64,000 nucleotides of DNA from the NCBI RefSeq assembly GCF_031501865.1, contig NZ_JARRCW010000001.1, positions 1,494,501-1,558,500 on the forward strand, given 5' to 3'. Below are positions 36,201 through 45,152 of this stretch, piece by piece. The DNA is from Pseudovibrio sp. M1P-2-3. Lineage in GTDB: Bacteria; Pseudomonadota; Alphaproteobacteria; Rhizobiales; Stappiaceae. The notes under the pieces are model-generated. The model saw nothing but the letters and a program-made list of their open reading frames with translations. It ran no database searches and had not been told where the DNA came from. Within the stretch, counting starts at the first letter, position 1. Every line of letters begins with the position of its first letter. Made by a program: the position numbers and the translations under genes.

Positions 36201-37052
36201 AGTGCTGTGCGGGCAGTGAGCGAGCTGGACGAGCCAGCAGAGGCCAACCCCATCGCAGCACGTGTTCAAAACGAGGCAGCACAGCTACAAGCTAAGGGGG
36301 TGGAGCCAAAAGAAGCGCAGCGAAGAGCATCCCTTAGGGTCTATGGTTCAAAACCCGGTGCTTATGGCGCTGGGCTGCAGGCACTTATTGATGAGCGGAT
36401 CTGGACTGAGCGGAGCGATTTTGCCGAGGCCTTCCTTGAATGGGGCGGTTATGGTTATGGCGCTGGAGTGCAGGGAGTTCGTGATAAGGACGGCTTGTCT
36501 GAGCGCTTGAAAACCGTTGATGTGGTGGCGCACAATCAGGACAACCGCGAGCATGACCTGCTGGATTCCGATGACTACTATCAGTTTGAGGGTGGACTTG
36601 CGGCGACCGTGGAAACTCTAAAGGGGGAAGCCCCCAAGGTTTACCACAATGACCATTCGCGTCCCGAGCGCCCTGTGATCCGCAGTTTGAGCGAGGAAAT
36701 TGGCAGAGTGGTTCGAGGACGTGCAGCAAATCCCAAGTGGATCGCCGGTGTGATGCGCCACGGATACAAGGGGGCATTTGAAATGTCCGCAACTCTCGAT
36801 TATCTTTTTGCATTCGGGGCAACCACCAACGCGGTTGAGAACCACCACTTTGACCAGCTCCACGAGGCGTATCTGGTGAATGAAGAAGTGCAGGCGTTCT
36901 TGAGGGAGAACAATACACCGGCGCTTCTGGAAATGACTGATCGCTTTTTGGAGGCAATCGAACGGGGCCTGTGGAACCCACGACGCAACAGTGCGCATTA
37001 TGATCTATTGGCGTTACAAACTGAATTAAAAGGGGCAAATTATGACAGTTAA
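33300..37052 (+). CDS. cobN: Cobaltochelatase subunit CobN
   Basis: The 1250-residue large subunit that inserts cobalt into hydrogenobyrinic acid a,c-diamide together with CobS and CobT (ATP-dependent, aerobic pathway). The magnesium/cobalt chelatase H-subunit domain is clear: HGFGNVSVGIQPARGY, HAVIHLGKHGNLEWLPGKAL, EECFPEAALGPMPNIYPFI, and near the end GYGYGAGVQGV and WIAGVMRHGYKGAFEM. ATG 33300 lies five bases after cobW. cobS and cobT are not in the window. The stop overlaps cobO by 11 bases. Confidence 0.95.
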   Translation: MHILAGQTRRIDEGDEAVDLAQSPADIVVLSSADTELAGFAQAFQRGGHAFSLRLASLLALSHPFSVDLYTEQTLLKSKMVIARLLGGADYWTYGVERLEELARGYGLQTVFIPGDDKWDETLAKRSSVPLDVAHRIWRYCVEGGPDNLHGALHYAAHSLKLVSDEPEEARPLPKAGLYLAGHAVPSLADLKGRWGTDKKPVAALVFYRALLQGGAMAPVEALVNALHKQGVNALPIYVSSLKDAECAQVVTSLFEQANPDVVVNATAFALSKAGQEHSGTILDAPQKPVLQVIFSSASQEGWAESNQGLSTRDLAMHVVLPELDGRLLSRAVSFKEEGVYDEATQSTPVRFVPKADRMEFVAQLTANWAALGANAVVDKKVVIVLANYPNKDGRLGNGVGLDTPASCINVLRALDKEGYHVEGAPKTSGDLMDHLLAGPTNALGERKDGEILSLSHYNTFFEELPEAVKQKICERWGAPENDPHVKDAGFQLAIHGFGNVSVGIQPARGYNIDPKETYHDPDLVPPHHYFAWYFWVRHVMKAHAVIHLGKHGNLEWLPGKALALSEECFPEAALGPMPNIYPFIVNDPGEGAQAKRRNSAVIVDHLTPPLSRAESHGAALELENLLDEFYLASGVDPRRMKVLIKEILNSAARHGLDKDIGITVDMDEETQLARLDAHLCDLKEMQIRDGLHILGESPRGALLDDLKQALVRISRGKNANDNSILRALVEDLDLKGFDPLDCPFELDWTGSKPEILAGVLSDPWRSNGDTVERLELLAAGCINGSISLPHGFTATAAVLEELESKIGPAVEASGEAEISAALTALAGGFVPPGPSGAPTRGRPDVLPTGRNFYSVDVRSVPTPTAWDIGSRSAAALVLRHFQEEGEWPTSLVLSCWGTANMRTGGDDIAQALALIGAAPVWEAGSGRVTGFDVIPLSKLERPRVDVTLRISGFFRDAFPQLVSLFDSAVRAVSELDEPAEANPIAARVQNEAAQLQAKGVEPKEAQRRASLRVYGSKPGAYGAGLQALIDERIWTERSDFAEAFLEWGGYGYGAGVQGVRDKDGLSERLKTVDVVAHNQDNREHDLLDSDDYYQFEGGLAATVETLKGEAPKVYHNDHSRPERPVIRSLSEEIGRVVRGRAANPKWIAGVMRHGYKGAFEMSATLDYLFAFGATTNAVENHHFDQLHEAYLVNEEVQAFLRENNTPALLEMTDRFLEAIERGLWNPRRNSAHYDLLALQTELKGANYDS

Positions 37053-37674
37053 AAAATCCGAGATGACACAGGAAGAACTGGATGCTCGCCATGCTGAAAA
37101 AATGCGCAAAAAAAAGGCTGCCCGTGACAAGATCATGGCAACCAAGACCATCGAAAAAGGCCTGTTGATTGTCCATACCGGCAAGGGCAAGGGCAAATCT
37201 ACCGCCGGGTTTGGAATGATTTTCCGCAGTCTTGGCCATGGGCACAAGGTGGCTGTGGTCCAGTTTGTTAAAGGGCGCATTGAAACCGGCGAACGCATGG
37301 CGCTGGAGAAGTTTGAGGATCAGGTCACCATCAAGCGCATGGGCGAGGGCTTTACGTGGGAAACGCAGGATCGCCAGCGCGATATTGCAGCGGCGCGCGC
37401 CGCATGGGATTCCGCTAAAGAGCTGATTACCGGCGGCGAGCATCGTTTGGTGCTTTTGGATGAGCTGAATATCGTTCTGCGCTATGACTACCTGCCTATT
37501 GAAGAGGTGGTGGAATTCTTCAAAAACGAAAAGCCAAACGATGTGCATGTGGTTGTCACGGGCCGTAATGCCAAGGACGAGCTGATTGAGGTGGCTGATC
37601 TTGTAACCGAAATGGGCCAGATCAAGCACCCGTTCCGCTCCGGCGTAAAGCCGCAGGAAGGCATCGAGTTTTAA
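37042..37674 (+). CDS. cobO: Cob(I)yrinic acid a,c-diamide adenosyltransferase (CobO/CobA type)
   Basis: A 210-residue ATP:corrinoid adenosyltransferase. P-loop HTGKGKGKSTAGFGM near residue 45, FVKGRIETGER, and LDELNIVLRYDYLP (Walker B-like). The charged N-terminal helix (EELDARHAEKMRKKKAARDK) is usual. ATG 37042 lies inside the end of cobN, with AAAGGGG upstream. It adds the upper axial adenosyl ligand before amidation by CobQ, encoded 27 bases downstream. Confidence 0.95.
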   Translation: MTVKKSEMTQEELDARHAEKMRKKKAARDKIMATKTIEKGLLIVHTGKGKGKSTAGFGMIFRSLGHGHKVAVVQFVKGRIETGERMALEKFEDQVTIKRMGEGFTWETQDRQRDIAAARAAWDSAKELITGGEHRLVLLDELNIVLRYDYLPIEEVVEFFKNEKPNDVHVVVTGRNAKDELIEVADLVTEMGQIKHPFRSGVKPQEGIEF

Positions 37675-37701
37675 TCGCTTAACGTTTACTAGGAAAATAA
37701 A

Positions 37702-39153
37702 ATGGCAGTCCCAGCGCTCATGGTTCAGGGCACCGGCTCCAACGTGGGCAAAAGCCTTATCGTTGCGGGCCTAGCCCGCGCGTTTAACCGGCGGGGCTTG
37801 AAGGTGCTGCCGTTTAAACCGCAAAACATGTCCAACAATGCCGCCGTCACAGATGACGGCGGCGAAATCGGCAGGGCGCAGGCGTTGCAGGCCCTTGCTG
37901 CGGGCGTTCCTTCAAGCGTGCATATGAACCCGGTTTTGCTGAAGCCCGAAACAGAAACGGGCGCGCAGGTTATTGTACAGGGAAAACGCTTTGGCACCAT
38001 GAAGGCGCGTGAGTATGGCAGCCGAAAAAGTGAGCTGCTTCCCTTCGTACTGGAGAGTTTTTCAAAGCTGGAAAAGCAAGCGGATCTTGTCCTTGTAGAA
38101 GGGGCTGGCTCTCCGGCGGAGGTGAACCTGCGCGCTGGTGATATTGCCAATATGGGTTTTGCCGAGGCGGCTGACCTTCCTGTGCTGCTGGCGGGTGACA
38201 TTGACAGGGGCGGGGTAATTGCCTCCCTTGTGGGCACTTGGTGCGTACTTGAAGAAGCCGAGCGGGCCCGTATCAAGGCGTTTTTTATTAATAAGTTTCG
38301 CGGCGACCCGAGCCTGTTTGATAGCGGTCTGCAGGAAATTGTGGGGCGTACCGGCTGGACCAATGCAGGCGTAGTACCGTGGTTTGCTGATGCCGCCAAG
38401 CTTCCGGCGGAAGATGCGCTAGGGCTTGAAGATGGTATGGGCGAGGGTCCGCTTAAAATCATCGTGCCGGTGACAAGCCGTATCGCCAATTTCGATGACC
38501 TTGACCCCTTGCGCCTAGAACCGAATGTTACTCTTGAACTGGTGGAGGCAGGCAGACCCTTGCCTGCGGATGCGCAAGTGGTTCTTCTTGCGGGCAGCAA
38601 GTCCACCATAGGGGATTTGAGTTTTTTACGTGCCCAAGGATGGGATATTGACCTTAAAGCCCATGTACGGCGCGGCGGCGTGGTTCTGGGCCTGTGTGGC
38701 GGCTACCAGATGCTGGGTAAGACGATTGCCGATCCTGAAGGTGTTGAAGGAGGCGGGCATGTGGAAGGACTGGGACTACTTGATGTCCACACGGTTCTGT
38801 CACCGAAGAAATCCGTTGTGCAGAATGAGGGAACTCACAAGGCATCCGGTGCCCGTGTAAGCGGCTATGAAATTCACGCGGGCCAAACATCCGGCCCAGA
38901 TTGCCAACGTCCCTACCTGAACCTTTCGCAGGGCGAGGAGGGGGCATGCTCCAAAGATCACCGGGTATTTGGAACCTATCTTCATGGTGTTTTCACATCC
39001 GATGAGTTTAGGCAGAGTTTTTTGAAGGATTTGGGGAGCCATAGCTCTCTTGGGTATGCAGCGCAGGTGGAAGAAGGGCTGGATGCCCTTAGTGACCATG
39101 TGGAAACGCATATGGATCTGGATCAGCTGCTGGAGATTGCTCGCCAGCGCTAA
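37702..39153 (+). CDS. cobQ: Cobyric acid synthase CobQ
   Basis: A 483-residue glutamine-dependent amidotransferase that amidates four side chains of adenosylcobyrinate a,c-diamide. N-terminal dethiobiotin-synthase-like domain: [41 protein letters not shown]-terminal class I-like glutaminase: [10 protein letters not shown] with catalytic Cys near residue 331, and GTYLHGVF with catalytic His. AGGAAA precedes ATG 37702. Last of the rightward cob genes, converging on cobD with only three bases between stops. Confidence 0.96.
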   Translation: MAVPALMVQGTGSNVGKSLIVAGLARAFNRRGLKVLPFKPQNMSNNAAVTDDGGEIGRAQALQALAAGVPSSVHMNPVLLKPETETGAQVIVQGKRFGTMKAREYGSRKSELLPFVLESFSKLEKQADLVLVEGAGSPAEVNLRAGDIANMGFAEAADLPVLLAGDIDRGGVIASLVGTWCVLEEAERARIKAFFINKFRGDPSLFDSGLQEIVGRTGWTNAGVVPWFADAAKLPAEDALGLEDGMGEGPLKIIVPVTSRIANFDDLDPLRLEPNVTLELVEAGRPLPADAQVVLLAGSKSTIGDLSFLRAQGWDIDLKAHVRRGGVVLGLCGGYQMLGKTIADPEGVEGGGHVEGLGLLDVHTVLSPKKSVVQNEGTHKASGARVSGYEIHAGQTSGPDCQRPYLNLSQGEEGACSKDHRVFGTYLHGVFTSDEFRQSFLKDLGSHSSLGYAAQVEEGLDALSDHVETHMDLDQLLEIARQR

Positions 39154-39156
39154 CCA

Positions 39157-40125
39157 TCAAGCGGCAAAGGCAACCACTGCAACTGCTAGAGCTTGCAAAC
39201 TACATGCGCTCACCATCACCTGAAGTGCCCTGCTGATATCACAGGTGTCCAGCTGGATGCGCCCCTCAGGGTTCATATAAGGGTCATCAACCTTATAGCC
39301 GGTGTAAACACGCGGACCGGCAAGGGCTACATTAAGAGCGCCCGCCATAGCAGCTTCCGGCCAGCCCGCATTGGGGGAGCGATGTTGGCGGGCGTATTTG
39401 AAAATTGTGCGAAATGCGCGGGAGACAGAGCCGCCCACAATGGGCGCTGAGAGAGAAATGAATACACCGGAAAGACGGGACGCAGGCAGATTGACCAGAT
39501 CATCAAGGCGAGCTGCGGCCCAACCAAAATCCGTGTGTCGCTCCGTTTTGTGGCCAATCATACTGTCTGCGGTATTAATCGCCTTGTAGGCAAGTAGCCC
39601 CGGCAACCCCAAGAGCAGGAACCAGAAAAGGGGAGCTGTGATGCCGTCCGAGAAATTTTCTGAACATGATTCAATAGCGGCGCGGGAAACGCCCGCTTGG
39701 TCCAGAGTTTTGGGATCTCGGCCTACAATCATAGAAACCGCATAACGCCCTTGCTCCAGCCCGCGGCGCAATCCGGTCTCCACTGCCTTTACATGCTGGT
39801 AAAGGCTCTTTTGCGCCAGAAACACAGCGCCGATTACTGCAATACCTGCCTCACCAAAAGGCAGCAGGCGCAAAAGCGTTTCCAGAAAAATCCCGAGAAC
39901 TAATGCTGCGGCGGTTAAGGAGATGATGAAACAAAGGCCAGTGAGTTTCTTACAGGCGGGAGAGAGGCCGTCTTTATTGAGCCTGAGGTCCGCAGTGCCG
40001 ATCAAATTGCCGATAAGGACAATAGGGTGCGGCAAGCGCCTCCAGAGCCACTCGGGCTCCCCAAAAAGTGCATCCAGAATAATTGCGGCTAAAACGATGA
40101 GGGGGGTGTATTCAAAAGCAAGCAC
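39157..40125 (-). CDS. cobD: Adenosylcobinamide-phosphate synthase (CbiB/CobD)
   Basis: A 322-residue integral membrane protein that attaches the aminopropanol arm to cobyric acid. Motifs: ALFGEPEWLWRRLPHPIVLIG at the N-terminus, SMIVGRDPKTLDQAGVSRAAIES, ESCSENFSDGITAPLFW, NTADSMIGH, and NAGWPEAAMAGALNVALAGP. Four to five hydrophobic segments. It lies four bases downstream of cobC on the same strand, so the two are an operon supplying and joining the side chain. Confidence 0.95.
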   Translation of the reverse strand: MLAFEYTPLIVLAAIILDALFGEPEWLWRRLPHPIVLIGNLIGTADLRLNKDGLSPACKKLTGLCFIISLTAAALVLGIFLETLLRLLPFGEAGIAVIGAVFLAQKSLYQHVKAVETGLRRGLEQGRYAVSMIVGRDPKTLDQAGVSRAAIESCSENFSDGITAPLFWFLLLGLPGLLAYKAINTADSMIGHKTERHTDFGWAAARLDDLVNLPASRLSGVFISLSAPIVGGSVSRAFRTIFKYARQHRSPNAGWPEAAMAGALNVALAGPRVYTGYKVDDPYMNPEGRIQLDTCDISRALQVMVSACSLQALAVAVVAFAA

Positions 40126-40129
40126 AGAA

Positions 40130-41131
40130 TTACACCTGCTCTTTATGGGCTAACAAGGCTTGCTGAACTCTTGCGCGCTCATGTTCGTTTTTTGGCAGTC
40201 CAAAGCGGATCCACTTGGAGTTATAATCGAAGACACGTGTCCAGATGTGATGCTTTGCCAAACTCTGATGGAGTGCCAACGCATCTTCAGCTTCTACCAG
40301 CGTGTAAAGGCTGGTACTGCCTTTGATGGCAAGCCCGTGGGTTTTAAGAAGCTCATGGAAAGCGCTGGTCTCAATTTCCAGTTTTTGGAGCATGTCCTCT
40401 TGCCACTTGGTGTCTGCAAGGGCTGTTGCGCCAATGCTTAAAGCTGGGCCGGACACCGCCCAGCTTCCAAGCTCGTGCTCCAGATAGTCAGTGATCGCCT
40501 TGTGCCCGATTGCAAAGCCAAGACGTAGCCCCGCAAGGCCGAAGAACTTGCCAAATGAGCGAAGCACCAAAACAGGTTCCTCCTTCACATGTGGCAGGAT
40601 GCTCCTATTGGGTGTTATCTCCGCAAAAGCTTCATCAACAATTAGCAGACCTTTTTGCTGTTTGAGCGTCTTAGAAAGCTCCAGTATTTCTTCATGGCTA
40701 TAACTGCGGCCATCGGGGTTGTTGGGGTTTACCAGCACGACCAGTTTACAGCCTTGTGGAACCTGCGAAATGTGCGTGACTTCACAAACCGTAAAACCAG
40801 CATTCTCCCAGCTTTCAGCATGGCTGGTATAGGTGGGCTTGAAGATTGCAACAGGCTGAGGCTCAAAATAGCTTGGCAACCGGTGCAGCAGGCTTTGTGT
40901 ACCCGGCGCCGCTGTTATGTGAAGATGAGACGGAACACGGTAATAGGAGCGCGCTGCAGTTATCAAAGCATCGTGCGCGCCGTCTTCCGGGAGCGGCTCT
41001 AAAGATGGGGAGACTAACGAAAGGTCTAGCGGATAGGCCTGCGGATTAATGCCGGTTGAAAGGTCCAGCCACTCATCGCGCGTGCCGCCATACTGGCAAA
41101 TGGCCTTTGATAAATCTCCACCGTGTTTCAT
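40130..41131 (-). CDS. cobC: L-threonine-O-3-phosphate decarboxylase (CobC)
   Basis: A 333-residue PLP enzyme of aminotransferase fold class I that makes aminopropanol phosphate for CobD. Features: DLSTGINPQAYP, TAAPGTQSLLHRLP, VVLVNPNNPDGR, VDEAFAEI and the PLP lysine in LRSFGKFFGLAGLRLGF. ATG 41131. No riboswitch is visible in the 180 bases upstream, so unlike cobU-Q this pair is not obviously B12-controlled. cobC in this sense is the Pseudomonas naming (CobD in Salmonella). Confidence 0.93.
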   Translation of the reverse strand: MKHGGDLSKAICQYGGTRDEWLDLSTGINPQAYPLDLSLVSPSLEPLPEDGAHDALITAARSYYRVPSHLHITAAPGTQSLLHRLPSYFEPQPVAIFKPTYTSHAESWENAGFTVCEVTHISQVPQGCKLVVLVNPNNPDGRSYSHEEILELSKTLKQQKGLLIVDEAFAEITPNRSILPHVKEEPVLVLRSFGKFFGLAGLRLGFAIGHKAITDYLEHELGSWAVSGPALSIGATALADTKWQEDMLQKLEIETSAFHELLKTHGLAIKGSTSLYTLVEAEDALALHQSLAKHHIWTRVFDYNSKWIRFGLPKNEHERARVQQALLAHKEQV

Positions 41132-41245
41132 TTTTCTTCCGCAGCCCTAAACAATAGATAGAGCTGCTTATCGCGGGATACACCCAGTTGCAAACCTATT
41201 CAGTGGTTGGGTGTTGAAAGCTGGAGAGGTAAATCTGTTTGTAAG

Positions 41246-41284
41246 GTGCTCAAGGAAGCGGCGGCCAGCAACTTCCTTGAGCAC
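41246..41284 (-). terminator. Hairpin after the citryl-CoA lyase gene
   Basis: A perfect 13-pair stem (GTGCTCAAGGAAG at 41246-41258 with 41272-41284) lies 26 bases past the lyase stop. There is no good U-run, so factor-independent termination is likely but not certain. Confidence 0.6.
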
Positions 41285-41309
41285 TTACGGGCACACAGGC
41301 AAGAGAGAT

Positions 41310-42101
41310 TTACTTTTCGACACCACTGGTTTTCAAAATCTCTTCCTCTGTACGCTGCCACAGTTCAAAGGCCATGGGGTTGTTCTGTTCTTCCAGAATA
41401 TGCCCGACAAGACCAATGGAACGGGCCATAACCCCGATGCCGCGGACAATGTTCCAAGGGAACTGGAATTCACAGCAGATGGCACCAATTGCACCTGTTG
41501 CATTGATTGGCAGAACTTTGCCGGAAGCTTGTTCGGCTTCTTTTTGCACCAGCTGGATCAGTTCTACATATTCACCGGCCATACCGTTTTCAGCTGCAAT
41601 TTCGAAAAGGCGCGGGGTACGCGGATCAATGGGTTTGTGAACCGGATGACCAAGGCCTGGCACAATAGCCTTGCGGCTTCTGAAGTCGGCAACAATGTCC
41701 TTTGCAAGGGCTTTAAGGTCGACGCCAGTACCCAATTTTTCAGGGGGCAGGGCTGCACTGAGCATTTTGGCAGCCCCTTCCATGGACCCCACGAAAACAG
41801 TGCCGAGGCCACAAAGGCCCGCAGCAACGGCTGCCTGAAGGGATTCAGGGGCACCCATATAGGTAATCCGTGCGGCTAGAGCAGAAGGAGTGATGCCATG
41901 TTCGACCAATGTCAACACGATGGCGTTGAACACGCGCGATTCTTCCGGTGTTGGTGCGCGGTACTTTAAGAGAAGGAAGGCCAGATCGCCCAAGTTCATG
42001 TGACCGAGGATTTCGTTGGGTAGATCAAGGCCATGAACATTAATCTTGTCCGCAGTGCTCCATCCGATTCGCGAAGTAATCTCGTCTTTACGCTTGGGCA
42101 T
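41310..42101 (-). CDS. Citryl-CoA lyase (citrate synthase superfamily, CcsA/CitE-like role)
   Basis: A 263-residue protein of the citrate synthase fold but much shorter than citrate synthase. Motifs: LVEHGITPSALAARITYMGAPESLQAAVAAGL, with the first His, GLGHPVHKPIDPRTPRLFE, with the second His and substrate Arg, and GAIGAICCEFQFPWN near the end. Such stand-alone proteins are usually annotated citryl-CoA lyase and cleave citryl-CoA or a related acyl-CoA to an oxoacid and acyl-CoA. ATG 42101 has GTGGAGG upstream and is preferred to the in-frame start at 42122. It faces an IclR regulator, so expression is probably substrate-induced. Substrate uncertain. Confidence 0.8.
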   Translation of the reverse strand: MPKRKDEITSRIGWSTADKINVHGLDLPNEILGHMNLGDLAFLLLKYRAPTPEESRVFNAIVLTLVEHGITPSALAARITYMGAPESLQAAVAAGLCGLGTVFVGSMEGAAKMLSAALPPEKLGTGVDLKALAKDIVADFRSRKAIVPGLGHPVHKPIDPRTPRLFEIAAENGMAGEYVELIQLVQKEAEQASGKVLPINATGAIGAICCEFQFPWNIVRGIGVMARSIGLVGHILEEQNNPMAFELWQRTEEEILKTSGVEK

Positions 42102-42456
42102 AGTTAAACCTCCACTTTTCAATTGTGTAACCGCATTGACGTGCTTTTTATGTCGAGCACGAAGTTCTCTGGGCTGCGTTCAGGTCCTTATTTGTGACCT
42201 GAGTCTTCAGCCAGCGCCTCCCTCTGGCAAAAGAACATTAAATTCACTATAGAGAATAGCTTTCTAATATGTGAATAATTGAATGTCCGCAAGACTGGTG
42301 TAACAGGAAAAGGTTTTTCTATTACCAATGGCGAACTATTGGGCCCTAAAGAGCTGGTGTGTGTGTGGAAATGGTGATGCAAAGTGCCGGAGAATGTGGA
42401 GTGACGCAAAAAAGACTTTCTATTAAATCTTCTGGCCTGCTAAGAGGTTCGGCACT

Positions 42457-43233
42457 ATGGCTAAGGATAATATAAAATACGTGGGTGCCGTTGAAGGGGC
42501 TGTGAAAGTGATGCGCTATCTGGTGCGCGCTGGGCGGCCCGATGGTGTTGCCTCTATCGGCCGTGAGACAGATTTAAATGTCTCAACCACATTCAACATC
42601 TTAAAAACACTGGCAAAAGAAGATCTTGTCTCTTTCGATGCCTCCCGCAAGACCTATGCAATAGGGATGGGGGTGCTGGAGTTCTCTATTCCTTTGCTGG
42701 GCAAGAGCCAGAGCAAGCTTATTTACCCAATTCTGGTGCAACTTGCTCAAGAGCACCAGATCATGATCACTTTGTGGACTGTGACAGCGGGAGACAGAAT
42801 TATCTTGAGTGAGCGAGTTGCTCCGTCCAATATTGTGCGCGCTGATATGGAAATTGGTGCAAGACTGCCATCTTTGATTGGTGCCGTGGGCCGCTGTATC
42901 GCGGCGCGCTTGCCCTTGTCCAAAGAGGATGCAAAAGAAGCATTCGAGACATTCCGCTGGCAAAACTCCCCCGGCTTTGATGCCTACTGGCAGGATGTAG
43001 AGGCCGCGCGGGCAACCGGCTATGCCTTTGACCGTGGAAACCTGTTCAAGGGAATTGATGTTGCTGCCGCTGTAGTTTGTGATCAGGAAGGGCAGCCCAA
43101 GCTGGGCCTTAGTGCCATTTCAATCGCTGGGCAGGTGGAAGATGCGGAGCTTGTTGAAGTCGCAAATGATCTGACAAAGGCCTCAACGTTGATCGAAAAA
43201 AGCCTGTTCGGTGCTATTGCGCGGGAAAGTTGA
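42457..43233 (+). CDS. IclR family transcriptional regulator
   Basis: A 258-residue regulator with an N-terminal winged helix (GAVKVMRYLVRAG, SIGRETDLNVSTTFNILKTL, EDLVSFDASRKTYAIG) and a C-terminal effector domain (VGRCIAARLPLSKEDAKEAF, GYAFDRGNLFKGIDVAAAVV). ATG 42457 has AGAGG upstream. It is divergent from the citryl-CoA lyase gene with a 355-base gap, the likely operator region. A terminator follows its stop. Confidence 0.9.
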   Translation: MAKDNIKYVGAVEGAVKVMRYLVRAGRPDGVASIGRETDLNVSTTFNILKTLAKEDLVSFDASRKTYAIGMGVLEFSIPLLGKSQSKLIYPILVQLAQEHQIMITLWTVTAGDRIILSERVAPSNIVRADMEIGARLPSLIGAVGRCIAARLPLSKEDAKEAFETFRWQNSPGFDAYWQDVEAARATGYAFDRGNLFKGIDVAAAVVCDQEGQPKLGLSAISIAGQVEDAELVEVANDLTKASTLIEKSLFGAIARES

Positions 43234-43306
43234 AAGAAAGCTGGGAGGAATGTTGGCGCTCACTTTTTGTGGAAGAGTTCAGACTTTCTCACCAGCAATA
43301 TGTGTA

Positions 43307-43337
43307 AGCCCCAGACCGAGAAGGGTCCGGGGCTTTT
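43307..43337 (+). terminator. Terminator after the IclR gene
   Basis: An 11-position stem with one mismatch (AGCCCCAGACC at 43307-43317 with 43324-43334) and a six-base loop is followed by TTTT. Confidence 0.75.
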
Positions 43338-43377
43338 AAGCGGCTCCAACTTGAGTTGGGCGATGGCAGTAAGCGTA

Positions 43378-43641
43378 CTATGAAAATACGAAGTCGTCAG
43401 CGCTAAAGCCGGATGCGGCTATCTGTTACTGGTTATGAGTCTGGACCCTAAGTCGTCGCCTTCACCACCTGTTAGAATAATTTCGGAGTTTATCACCTTC
43501 ATCAGTGATGTCAGCCACGTCGGTGATGTCGCTTCCAGTGCCACCATATACATAGAGATCGATTTCATTATGGTAGCTGGAGTTGTCTGTGAGATCTATC
43601 TGGAAGTAGTCGTCCTCACTTCACAGATCGGCGTAGATGTA
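43378..43641 (-). pseudogene. Decayed RTX-protein gene fragment
   Basis: Read leftward, 43641-43460 gives YIYADL, a stop, then SEDDYFQIDLTDNSSYHNEID, YGGTGSDITDVADITDEGD and, after a frame change, TGGEGDDLGS. These follow the order of the intact RTX protein at 19.8 kb (YIYGKGGDDDF, DDSMRVDLKHSQNYHNAIE, GDDTIDVSNVPDKGD, RGGSGDDTILGS). The last codons before a TAG at 43378 read GFSADDFVFS, an RTX C-terminal end. About 500 codons between are missing. Stops and frame changes make it a relic. Confidence 0.8.
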
Positions 43642-44052
43642 CTTTAATTTGATTACGCCATTTGGTTATCTTGTCGTATTGGAGTAGGACAATGCGGCAG
43701 CCCGTTTACCTCGTATTATTTAATTATTAAATATCTGAAATAGTATTTATTAAGTATAAATCGATGAGGAAGTGTTATGTATACTGTAACGGAATCTTGA
43801 TGTTAATAAGATTTATTGCTCCTAGGTAAGCTATTTTCTATGTAGGTGGTTATTTCTATTTCTCCATTAGAGTGTTGGTGGTTGAGGTGAAGTTATTGGG
43901 TCCTCATATTCTCAAGCAGTTTGGCTTGGGTTTTCAAAAACGATAGTGCTCCTCAACGTAGTTGGCATAGGTTTTCAGATAAAGTTATGTGCTGCAATGG
44001 AGCAGTTTTCTTCCAAATATACAGCTTGCCAGTTTAGATGCGATTATTTGCG
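43642..44052. other. AT-rich intergenic region
   Basis: I see no gene here. It probably contains the former promoter region of the RTX relic (leftward) and the end of the lactonase transcript. Confidence 0.4.
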
Positions 44053-44976
44053 TCACTCTTTGGTGGCGCCAAACTTTGGCTCCGGCAGGCCCTGTGTGCC
44101 CAGACCGTGCACGGCAAATATGCTGCCTGGTTTTGGGTGCCGACTAAGCTCTTCACCGGTTAAAAATGACTGCTGTGAAGTGACGAAGAGTGTTTCATAA
44201 TTATCGCCGCCAAATGTAACACAAGTGGTGCCGCGAACCGGCATATCAATCTCCCGATCAAGCCGACCGGAGGGATCAATACGCAAAATCTTACCGCCCA
44301 GATTCAAGGCGAACCAATAGTAGCCTTCTGCGTCGACCGTAGCGCCGTCTACAATTGCCGGGGAGCGTTCTTCCACGGAGAAGAAAGGTCTGCGGTTGTG
44401 GATATGCCCAGTGTCAATATCAAGATCAAAAACATAGATTATGCCTCCCTTGGTATCACCGAAGTACATGCGTGCATCCTTAGGGTCGAAGGCAATCCCG
44501 TTGCTGCATATGAAAGAGAAGTCTTGAGCAACTTTACGGCAGGTTAAATCCGGTTCCAGACAATAGATGTGAGCGGACTTATCGCTCAAGCGTGTGTCCA
44601 TGCTGCCGCACCAGAAGCGCCCACGACGGTCAATTTTCCCATCGTTAAGCCGGTTTTGCGGATGCTCTGGTTCCGGATCAATAATCTTCTCAAAAACTCC
44701 AGTTTCAAGGTCAAAAGTACAGAAACCGGAATTGGTTCCGCAGATGAGGCCGCCGCCGGTTCTGAGCCCAAAGCTCCCCACCTGTTCCGGTAGTTCCCAA
44801 GATCTGCGCTCCCCGCTGACAATGTTCAATCGTCGAATTGAGGGGCGCTTTGAGCTGTTTGGATCGGGGGCCGGACCAACGTGATCGGACCAGTACACAG
44901 ATGTTTCCTCCGCAACCCAAAGGGGAGCTTCGCCCAAACCGTCATCGCATTCCCAAAGGCACTCAATGTCTACCAT
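44053..44976 (-). CDS. SMP-30/gluconolactonase family protein
   Basis: A 307-residue six-bladed beta-propeller. The metal-site glutamate is in ECLWECDDGLGEAPLWV; other family motifs are LNDGKIDRRGRFWCGSMD, the SNGIAFDPKDARMYFGDT strand and VDGATVDAEGYYWFAL, with the catalytic-metal Asp. Such enzymes hydrolyse sugar lactones with a divalent metal. No signal peptide. ATG 44976 has AAGGAG upstream. It stands alone without sugar dehydrogenase neighbours, so the substrate is unknown. Confidence 0.88.
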   Translation of the reverse strand: MVDIECLWECDDGLGEAPLWVAEETSVYWSDHVGPAPDPNSSKRPSIRRLNIVSGERRSWELPEQVGSFGLRTGGGLICGTNSGFCTFDLETGVFEKIIDPEPEHPQNRLNDGKIDRRGRFWCGSMDTRLSDKSAHIYCLEPDLTCRKVAQDFSFICSNGIAFDPKDARMYFGDTKGGIIYVFDLDIDTGHIHNRRPFFSVEERSPAIVDGATVDAEGYYWFALNLGGKILRIDPSGRLDREIDMPVRGTTCVTFGGDNYETLFVTSQQSFLTGEELSRHPKPGSIFAVHGLGTQGLPEPKFGATKE

Positions 44977-45152
44977 AACAAGCTCCTTGAATGACCCTTA
45001 GCCTACGCCTGCTAGGTCTGTGTGCAAGATACTATTTCAGCTCTATTTCGGTTTGCCTAATAGGGGAGCGGTCCCTTATTTTCTTTAGGCGATTTGGTTA
45101 ACTGTAAAGCGCTAATGGAAGATTGTAGGCGTTGGAGTGCAGCTAATGCCGA

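Noticed and set aside
36385-37629. 414-codon open frame on the minus strand across the end of cobN and all of cobO
   Set aside because: It is the antisense of two clear enzymes, has no binding site or motif, and results from codon bias of the real genes.
41132-41309. Second cobalamin riboswitch upstream of cobC
   Set aside because: No B12 box or aptamer core on the cobC strand; the only structure is the perfect hairpin that follows the lyase gene.
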